From Dryococelus australis (Eukaryota; Arthropoda; Insecta; Phasmatodea; Phasmatidae): a DNA stretch of 64,000 nt. The position numbers were made by a program, and so were the translations under genes. The notes under the pieces are model-generated. The model saw nothing but the letters and a program-made list of their open reading frames with translations. It was not told the DNA's origin and made no database searches. Positions 55,045-64,000 of the stretch are shown here, piece after piece; within the stretch, counting starts at the first letter, position 1; each line of letters opens with the position of its first letter. The DNA is taken from contig CM056993.1 in the NCBI GenBank assembly GCA_029891345.1, forward strand, positions 109,545,800 through 109,609,799, given 5' to 3'.

Positions 55045-58000
55045 AGATTTTTATTTTACCTATTGTTAATATATTTGTTACACACGACATAGCACTTTAC
55101 ACATAATACACATTAATATTTTTCCGCGACTGTGTTTAACCCTGTTACAACAGTGGCGGAAAGAACAGTAGCATTTAACCTCTTGTAATTGATGTGTTTT
55201 GGGTTATTTAGCTAAAATGCTGGCCTTGGTTGGAATAAATATTAAACCAAAGGAGAACCCTGCCAACGAAAAAGACAGTAAATGCAAACATACCACTTGT
55301 GTCGCTTATATTTTGTACATAGCTGCGAAAAATTTAACAGATAGAGGTGAACATGCACACAAATAGGCATACCATAACTTTTATTCAGTTAATATGTATT
55401 TTCATTGTACTTACTTTGTACTAGGTTTATTTAATTATTTATCCCAAATTGTCTTACTGGGCTTAGTAATTTGTTGGGACTGTGGCAAACCTTCACATCA
55501 CAGCTACGTCAGCATGTTACACAATTGTGTTTCAAACACCTAGGGTAAAAGTACAACATTGTGATAAATATATGTGACTTAAAAATAATTAGTTTTATCA
55601 TAAAAACAGTTCATATATTTTGCACATCCAATATTTGCAATTGCATACACATTGGTTCAACTTAATGGCTAGGACGCAGCTACACCTATTCACATGCAGC
55701 GATTACAACACACATTAGAGTATATTTATTACTGCTGTAGAAACACAGATTTATTACAACATTGTAACTTGCCTAGGTACTAAAAATTACAACGTGTACA
55801 GATTTGATGCGATAATTTGAAGAAAATTAATGCTTCATTGAGCAACAGTAGATCACATTATGTCGCCACTCGCCAATTCTGCCAACTTTTTGATAAAATA
55901 AACAAATAACCACAAGGGCAAGCACAGAAACATGGCTTTAAATGAACAATAATAATAGGTGCAATAGTGGGCGCATCGCATATCATTTACATGTCACTTA
56001 TAATGAAGTTATGTTTCACTCGCTTGTTTGTAACTGGGTATCACATTATCACTCGCCACACACTGCTATGTTATTTGTCACGTTTGTGCTGCAGATGCGT
56101 TATAGACACCCATATTATTACTTACATACATTCAAACATTTTTTCCATTCAGGAAACATATTTTTGCTTTGCTTTCATGTTATAGAACAAATCTTGTAGC
56201 TAGTATATCTCAAATATAAGCAGTCTGTTGATAATGAAATGAACACCTTTGCAGTAACACTTTTAAGTGTTAGTTGAATAATAGGCTCTTGGAAATAAAT
56301 TAATTATTGCTTCATGTACACAACACAGAAAACTGCAAAAGTCCCACATTAATATTCATACCTATAACTTGAATTATTTTACTTCACCAGGGTACTGCTA
56401 CAGGTATTGGGTTTATTATGTTGTTTTATTTCTCCATACTGATAATGCAATGTTTCTTTTCTGCAAACATAATTTTTGATGCCAATTAGGAATGTCACAA
56501 ATTTGTAGTAGGGGAATGTTTTGTAAAGGCTTGTTACTGTACTCTAACTTCTTATACAAGAAACATAATTATATTGTATTACTATTCTGTCAGCATAACT
56601 GCGTTACTTATATGACTGTCAAGTTGCCAGTTTGGTATCACACTAATGAGCCCTAATAAAAGGGCGTTGCTGCAGAACTGAGGCTGAGCTGTCAAAAAGG
56701 TGCACCAGGATTTCGTTCCTTCAGGAACTAACACGTTAACTCTCAAAACGTCACACAAAACCCTTCGGTGGTTTTCTGGATGCCCATTTTTATATAGCTT
56801 ACAGTGCTTGTTATAGGTTAATGTGAAATAAAATCCTGTGTATTATTGCATGCGCACCAAACTCTCTAATTGCTCATATTCAGAAGTTTACTGCTGCAAT
56901 GAGAACAGAGAGATTAACAACACACATTCTACAGACTTTTGCTTTAACCCCCAATGCCACGTCTCAAGCATTTTACCACAATTTGTCATCAAGATGCCAT
57001 GCTGTATAATGGTCTGAGCCCATGAATATGTTACTGTACACTTAACATTTCTCCAGTTTAACAACGTTCTGCAGTTCATATAGAAAATGGTAGATCACTT
57101 TACGTAATGCAGCTCATCTGTGGGAAAATGTAATTGTGAATTACAATAATAATGATCCAATTTCGTTCCCACCTCAGGCAGGGTTAATGGATGCGATGAG
57201 GGGAGAGGGATAGTGCCAAGTGGAGCACGCTGCCCTACAGGAGGACCAAACATCTCATTGTCAGCCAGCCTTAAGGATTAGTATGTTGAGATGAGAGGCC
57301 TGGAACTATGATGAAACACAAGGGCAAAGACAATGGGAGCGCCCTGCGAAAACCCACCAACAGCATTTTGCCATGTTACACCTAATTCACTGTGAATTTA
57401 TATGTACGTGAAAGTATTGCAGGTTGTCCGATGAATTTAAATTTTGGAATTCCCTTACCTTTCCTTGTTTACCAGGCAGTATCTTACAATTTTCCCTGAA
57501 TCATATATTTGGGGATACTGAAACACGATTCTGGATTTTGTCATCGTTGACAGAACAAAATGCCATCAGTGAACTTGCATTAAATTACACTGCAACAGAC
57601 CAAGCAAGCAGGACTGACATTTGATTCGGCCCATCGCTATTTCTTGCGATACGTGATACTGACTTCACATGAGTGCCCATTACAATCACACCAATATATT
57701 ACTTTGTATGTATGTATGCTGATGCCGTGTGGTGGCTCGGTTGGGGGTGCAAGATGTTTTGAGGGGCGGTGAGGTTAAGGTTGGGAGAAGTATCATTGAG
57801 GTATTTGTTACCGTACTAGGCGCCTGACACCACATGTGGCAGTGTAGAGGTTGTTCCAGAGTTGGAGACTCTTGACGTTCACAGGAACAGCGGGCCGATC
57901 ACCCCTCACATTTACTAACTGCAGTGTTTACTAAATGGTGGGCCTATTAAAGGCCGACTCCCCACACCTGATACTGAACTACTGACTTATTGCATGATTG

Positions 58001-58585
58001 AAAGAATTACTCTCATAACACACTGTTCAAAGGTAAGGTGAGTTCGGCGGGCTTTGAAAGATCCCATTCCCTGATGTACCCGAAGGCTTGGCGAAGGGAA
58101 AACACATGGCAAATAGGGCCTATGCATTATTTATTGATCACACGCACTGGAAAATTGAAATTTTACAATGTGTATGCTCATTATTACATTATCGTGTATT
58201 CAGACAACTAAGACGTTTTGCAGAATAGCAGCTATTTACATTTTCCCTGGCTTAAGTGACAATTTCTCGATATATCTCTGGTTTTTTCCCGTCACATGTA
58301 ATTCCCTGGTTTTTCTCAGGATGGACATTCTGTATTGTTTCAATCATAACGTATATCAATGATCTGTTGAACTCAATTTAACATGAAATTCTTTTTCTCT
58401 ACAATGTCTTAACCCCCACCCCCCTCCAATTCCAAAATTTTGCACAACACACAAAGTTTATTTGAACATTGCACTCACGAATGCTGGTCATTACAAATTA
58501 CTTTGTTTTTATTTACATACGGTTACCACTAATATTCTAACTTTTAGGACAAGTGTACCATCTGTTGTGAGGAAATATGTGTGTG
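55045..58585. other. Long stretch without recognised genes
   Basis: AT-rich, with short frames only. A GC-richer block at about 57170-57380 ('cagggttaatggatgcgatg', 'gcgccctgcgaaaaccca') has the texture of an old repeat but matches nothing else here. 57720-57960 is similar in texture. No transposon end or gene is supported. Confidence 0.5.
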
Positions 58586-58589
58586 TTTA

Positions 58590-58650
58590 TATATATATAT
58601 CTAGATACATATATATACACACACGCGCACACACACATACACACACAACC
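58590..58650 (+). repeat. TA/CA microsatellite
   Basis: Alternating 'tatatatata' runs are followed by 'acacacgcgcacacacacat', interrupted by 'tctagata'. Confidence 0.9.
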
Positions 58651-58654
58651 ACAT

Positions 58655-59825
58655 AGGGCCAAGAGACACTGCAAGGGATCACCTAGAGTGAAAACAATCA
58701 ATAACCTGGCAGCATTAGGCTTATGTTGGTCATACACGACGTTACAGATGTTGTTTGTTATAAATTTACAACCCAATACCAGGAATATAGACATTCTTGC
58801 ACCTCGATATCCTGAGGTTATGTTTATCTGTTCAGCTTCTGTTTATTTCACAAATATTCATACCACACCAATAGTCTTGAGATATTACTTTATCGCGTCA
58901 TTAAAAGATTGTAAACAAATTAGAGCAGTTGTTATGGGATTTTTTTAAATTTCTTTATCGTATGTAAAGGGGCATTACACAGACAGTGGCATCCTTTCCT
59001 CTTTCCCCGATACCTAAGTTACCTATCATGTGTTTGATACCAAAAGAAGTATAAGTACAATTCAACGAGGTTTGTACTAAATTGGAAACGCAGAATGCCA
59101 TTTTAATATTATTTGCATCCAAACACGTCGAAAATATGCTGCAGAAGTCTATAAAACGCTCAGAATGTTATCCATATTTCTATGCACATTTATTAACCTG
59201 ACAATTATTTACACATCCCATTCACGGAAATACACACATTGATAACAAAATAAAGATAAATACAATCCAATGGGGTTTGTAATAACATGGAAATTCGGAT
59301 TGAAAATGTAATATTATTTGCAAGCACACACCTGGGAAACATGCTGCAGACGTCTAAATAACACCCAGAATTGTATTCATAATTGGAAGCACATTTATTA
59401 AGCTGACAATTATTTGCACATATAACAGAATGGCATTTTGTAAATACTACTTATTAACTTTTAAAACTTTCTATCGTTATAACCACAAAACGTACACGTT
59501 AATTTTAACACCTGAAATGCAATAAGGCGACTGTCCGTAAGTACGCAAGTGTGTCCATCAAGTATACAATTTCAAATACTTACCAAGTATACATCTTGTG
59601 AGTACTATACTGGGAATTTGAACAGCGCTAGTATACACATGGTGATGTCACTTCTGGGGACAAGTAGGCACAAGTATGCAGTTTTTAAGAATTCAGAAAC
59701 GTCCATAGAACTGGCATGCCATACGATCATTTTTCATAAGTGTTTCCGCCTGTTCAATGAGGTCGGGAGTGATGACAATGTTTTATTGTCCAGGTAGTTT
59801 TTCATCCGCCAAGGTTTCACACCCT
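58655..59825. other. No recognised gene; an old duplication
   Basis: 59140-59220 and 59340-59425 share 'atgctgcaga', a 'cacatttattaa' phrase and 'ctgacaattatt', about 200 bp apart, suggesting a degenerate direct duplication. No coding sequence is supported. Confidence 0.4.
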
Positions 59826-59829
59826 TCTC

Positions 59830-60310
59830 CAAAGAAGTTCAAAGCTGGACCAAAAGCAGGGAAGGCCATGTCAACCACCTTCCTCAACGACCAAGTCCAC
59901 TGCTGATTAAGTTATTTAAACACGAGGCCACCGTTCAGGTGTACGGCGAGGCACTGAAACGTCTGCATCGTGTCATAAAAATAACTCCTGGGATGTTGAG
60001 CATGGGTGTTGAGTTGTTGCGCGATAATGCATACCCACGTGTGTCCTAGGAAGAACAACTTTTGTCTCAGAATTTCGATGGGAAATATTGGAACATCCAC
60101 GCCACAGCCCGGACCCTGTGACTTTCACGTGTTTGGCCTCCTCAAAAATTATCTGAAAAGGGGAGTTCTGGCTCGGATACTGAGGTGAAGAACACTGTGA
60201 AGGACTTGTTGTTCTCATGACTCAAAGTATTCATTGAGAAAGGCATACGTTTTCTTGCGACACAATGAGATCTCTGTTTTGAGTCCCACAGAAATTATTT
60301 ATAACTGGTG
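59830..60310 (+). pseudogene. mariner-type transposase remnant, C-terminal half
   Basis: In shifting plus-strand frames: 'ELLRDNAYPRVS' (the second catalytic Asp, as in His-Asp-Asn-Ala), 'TPQPGPCDFHVFGLLKNYLK' (the third Asp of a D,D34D-type site), then 'FIEKGIRFLATQ' and 'DLCFESHRNYL' near the C-terminus. This is the standard order in mariner transposases, which cut and paste DNA at TA sites. Stops and frameshifts are frequent. The N-terminal DNA-binding half and both inverted repeats were not seen. The frame at 60006-60188 carries the best-preserved part. Confidence 0.75.
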
Positions 60311-60314
60311 CATG

Positions 60315-63300
60315 TATTCTGATGCCAGGGACTCTCGTGGCCTTTTCATATGACCAAACCTCGTACCTGCGCATCAACATGTAATGGCTGGGTGAATATA
60401 ATGTTTTAAAACTATTTTTCAGAAATATTTTTTACCATATGTTGAAGGAAATAGTTCAGCTCTCATCATCTGTGATGGCTGCAAAATTTAGTTAACATTA
60501 GGTAAGTTAGCTAGACCTGATAACATCACTTTGTTAATACTGTTCCTTATTCTTACCATTCTCTTGTGCTGTTTCTCTACCACTGTGTGATCAAATATTT
60601 ATTGAAAAGATCACACATTAAGCTTTTTAAATTGCAGAAATACCATGGAAGATGATAAAATGATAGCTACCAAAAATAGTTTGTTTGATTATTCATACCA
60701 ATTTTTAAGTTAAGTAAGTCTTCTACATATACTTTTTGAAATTATTGTTTTACCCTGTAATTTTATATGGATAAATTGTACTTTCTAAACACTTTTATCA
60801 TTAACGTTGATTTTAAACAATAAAAAAAATTCGTCAATATTTTTCCTGTTCTTCCTTTCCGTTTCACCATTCCGTTCCTAACACTACAATTTTTAATAAC
60901 TTAGTTCTCATTCAACTCGATAGTTTTAAAGGACACGTTTAATATACCATTAAGAATCGCTTTCTTGGCACTCGCCCCAACGCTGTTGTAGAACGAAACA
61001 AGCCGTTTTTTTAAAAGAGAAAACATGCACTCGCTAATTTTACACGAAACAAGTAGGCCTGCGTACCTTAAACTTCAACACATTCTCCTTTCATTAAAAT
61101 CAGGAATTCTTCAAACCAAATGTTTGAAGGTATTTCAAGAGAGCAAAGTCTTTGATGTGAAGTTTGAAAACAGATATAATGTTATAGCAATGATATGCAC
61201 TGTAAAATATTTTCTGGTAAACTTCTTAAAATTTTATTGGAGTTTTTAACCTTTACACTGTATGGTAATAATATCACACATCAAGCTGCAGTTATAGGAA
61301 TGTTTAGCAGCGCTACAATACAAAGCTGGAAATTTCCCTATGCATTTGACTGTTTCCTGAGCAAATTTAGGAACGCTACAATGAATTTATGGGGGAAAAA
61401 ATTACTATTCCTGCTTTCTCACTAAACATATGCACTGGTATGGTAAATTTCCGAATAATTTCTTAGGGTGTGTGATATATAAACTTAATTTTGTATACTG
61501 TGTACATTAGGTGAAAACTACTGTCTTAATGTACAGAGTGTATGTAAATTCGACAGACTTCGGCTACAGGTTAGTCACGAAAAAATAAGTCGAAAACATG
61601 TGTACAACAAATGATATAGAGTGATTTCCAAGGGCCTTAAACATTTTTGAAGACGGACCAATTGCATTAGTTTATTACAGTATCACTGTTATATACCACT
61701 CTCTGGCGTCTTCTCCTCCTTTTGACAGCTGTAACAGTGTGCCATTGGGTGTTATGTAAGTTGGCCACCTGCCAGGCGTTGGTAAGTAATATCTTGAAAT
61801 TAAATACGAATTACTCGAAAACGATGAGGCATGGGATATTGACACAAGGAGACGTTTTCTCGTTAATAGTGAGACGAGGGTTAATAATCCATTATTTAAA
61901 TCCCAAATATTATGCCGCGTGATGGAGGTTAGTTCGAAATAAGGGCAGTAATCGTGATTATTGACATAAAATGATTTTATGGTCGTATGTATTTTTTCCA
62001 ACTCCCTATTTCGTGATTAACCTGCAGCAGAAGTCTATCGGTCAAATTTAGATACAGTCTGTATAGTTTTATTGGATCTTAAAATTATAAACATATTGTG
62101 TATTATTGGGTCTCAAAATATTGCATCTTCCTGCCTAACTCAAGTGGTTCCATACAGCACAATTTAACGCCCTGAGCGTGGAAGTAACATGACACATAAA
62201 ATGACGCTGGTCAAGGGGATATTCGTTATTTTATAATTGTATGAAATGCCGTTCTACTTGTTGACATTACTTGAAATAATCTTCCCTAGCATAAATTTTA
62301 GATCGCATCAGTTTTTATCGCGGCATGATAAGATTTTAGCATTTTGGGACATACTATTAAAATAAACGAAAACATTTACAGAAAATAACACAGACGATTA
62401 AAAATCATGTTTTAATTCATTTTAATGTACTCTGATCAAAATTTTTTTTGAAGTACTACAGACAGCTACAAAACCATGCAAAAATTTGCTTATTTTAAGC
62501 AATTTTTCAAAATTTGCAAAAATATTTCATAGCGTGATTTTAAAAAGTTCTTGAATTAACTCATGATATCTTACTTCAATGAGAATTGCCTCGTTCTTAT
62601 TAAATATACATTCCAAAAACACTACGAAAGTGATTTTAATATGCCATCACATAAAAGAAAATTATTTTATGCGAAGGAATACAACTTGTAAGCTGTAAGT
62701 AATGTCCACAAATTTTTGGTGAACGGCTACCTTAATGGACAAATCTACGTCGCCCTTGACATCTCGTTACCTAGAAACCCGGTAGGAAACAAAAGTTAAT
62801 TACAGTGCAAAACGTTTAAAGTCTGCAGTTGTAGACTACAGTGGCATCTAGCGGCAGATGCGAAACTACGTCGAATTGTTTATGCCGTAATGGGATGTGA
62901 ATCCACCGAGAGGATGCTGAAGCGAAGACAGGTCATAGAAAGAAGGTGGGCGTGTCCTAACGAGGATGATGCACGTTTCTCGACGCGGATGTTGCTGCAG
63001 CAGACTCGCGATTGTCGGTGCGAGATTCCCACGGCAGGCAAGGCAGCATTCCTGGCGCCTCGAGCGGGCCGCCTCATTAACATGCCGTCTCATTCCAGGG
63101 GGCAGTCTATCGCATTCCTCACCTGGCCCGCCCACACGACCAGCTGTTTCTGGGGCACGCGCTTTTCGCCACTGCCTGCAGGTGGACGCCAGCTCCCTCC
63201 CCTCCCCCCTAACACGAATAAGGAAAACAGAAACCTTATCAAAGGTATCCGAAGTCCGCTTGAAGTCGAGTTTCTACGGTCCTACAACTTCAGCATTTAA

Positions 63301-63340
63301 AACAATATTATGTATTAAAACAAAGTATCTTACATTGTAG
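60315..63340. other. No recognised gene; one GC-rich island
   Basis: The stretch is AT-rich to about 62800. 62820-63260 is much GC-richer and CpG-rich, with open frames on both strands (62890-63300, 62966-63340, 62866-63135). None shows a domain or consistent coding bias. 'gtggcatctagcggcagatg' at 62840 resembles a phrase common in insect non-coding DNA. It could be a regulatory island, an exon or an old repeat. Confidence 0.35.
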
Positions 63341-63344
63341 TAGA

Positions 63345-63770
63345 TTCACGGTATTTTCGGCCTTTTCTGAAGTCCTGTTAAAGTTCTAATTCCAGGATAT
63401 TCATCCGCCTCGTACAAACTAAATTTAACTAAATTAGGAAGATTACACTAGAGGGGAAACGCGCCGGATTAGTGCGCACTCTGTTGTAACAGTATTTTGT
63501 ATAAGAACTATTTCTTACTAGGCGCTACCAACACACATGTTATCACACTGTTTTTATTCAAATTATTTATAAATTAAGCAATATAATTTATAGATAAAAT
63601 ATGAATAACATATATATTTAACAGAAAAAAAAAAAGTAACTTTGGTGAAGACAAGTATAAAACGCATGTGACACATGGCGTATGTTGGAAACAACCAAGC
63701 ACGTCATACATGGGGAGATTTTTCAAAGGTTTGATTCAAAAAGGTTGAAGAAACCGTGAATGGACTATTC
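63345..63770 (-). repeat. Dispersed repeat, copy 2 (inverted relative to 13030-13485)
   Basis: Its reverse complement follows copy 1 through 'tagtttgtacgaggcgga', 'acaa.attttgtataagaac' (inverted sense), 'cccatgtatgacg'-type and 'attcacggtttcttc' phrases. About 50 kb separate the copies. The last 230 bases of the window (63771-64000) hold nothing recognisable. Confidence 0.85.
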
Positions 63771-64000
63771 CCGCTGTGCCCACGACTTCGTTCGCATGGA
63801 TTTTAGTATTTATTTACGTATGTTTAAAATAGAAATAGAAAATTGAAATAAGGCGTGAATAGTGTCAATCGAAATTTATACATAATTTCTATAATAAAAT
63901 GTCTTTTTATTATAGAATATAATAGTAAAAATAGTCTAACCTGCTATATGTAGTAATAAAGAATAATTAATACTGAAGTGCATCATATGCTCTGTGTATT

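Noticed and set aside
62890..63300. 136-codon open frame in the GC-rich island
   Set aside because: Several overlapping frames on both strands are open because of base composition. None shows a recognisable feature.

Overview
This window looks like intergenic DNA from an insect nuclear genome. It is AT-rich, with scattered GC-rich patches, and I find no intact gene, operon, rRNA, tRNA or CRISPR array. Two degenerate SINE-like copies (about 745-935 and 23370-23525) resemble tRNA-derived SINEs that I associate with polyneopteran insects. That host assignment is a recollection-based inference. Nearly everything that can be identified is a decayed mobile or virus-derived element, in several nested layers.

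Layout. 2870-3178 holds a 76-bp tandem repeat. 5305-6322 is a lone LTR (+), abutted by a minus-strand Gag fragment of the same Ty3/gypsy clade (6323-8095). 8100-9154 is an AT-rich stretch plus an 800-bp reading frame that I think comes from a Polinton/adintovirus-type element. 13030-13485 is a dispersed repeat whose inverted copy lies at 63345-63770. 13500-18043 is the 5' half of a plus-strand gypsy element (LTR, zinc-finger ORF, gag, protease, start of RT). It is joined head-on to the minus-strand 5' half of another copy (18043-20810). 22637-22735 is a THAP-type zinc-finger scrap. 28054-31492 is a TTAA-flanked DNA transposon with inverted termini and subterminal repeats. Its single, intron-containing gene belongs to the 'GGQNKN' insect family. 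It sits inside an older hAT-like non-autonomous element (27353-31662). 31855-32425 is a 60-bp minisatellite. 32430-34604 is a further minus-strand gypsy 5' end. 36112-42976 is the most complete gypsy copy (minus strand, two LTRs, gag, protease, RT, RNase H, integrase). 43140-43395 is a 69-bp tandem repeat. 45199-46866 holds compact plus-strand coding fragments that I cannot assign and that look viral. 47240-55040 is a decayed Polinton/adintovirus-type genome. 59830-60310 is a mariner transposase remnant.

The Polinton region carries most of a small virus-like genome: a minus-strand jelly-roll capsid-like protein, then plus-strand genes for a phospholipase A2-domain protein, a small basic pX/pVI-like protein, an adenain-like cysteine protease, a repeat-built fibre-like protein, a small zinc-ribbon protein and a chromodomain integrase. 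The C-terminal end of a protein-primed family B DNA polymerase follows on the minus strand. Every one of these is broken by stops, frameshifts or deletions, and catalytic residues are missing where I can judge.

The items most worth a second look are the TTAA transposon with its GGQNKN-family gene, the gypsy clade whose gag is preceded by a Cys/His-rich PHD-like ORF, and the unassigned compact coding cluster at 45-47 kb. Also notable are in-frame stops that are almost all TAA in long reading frames without indels, and a near-perfect hairpin acquired by only one LTR of a pair.
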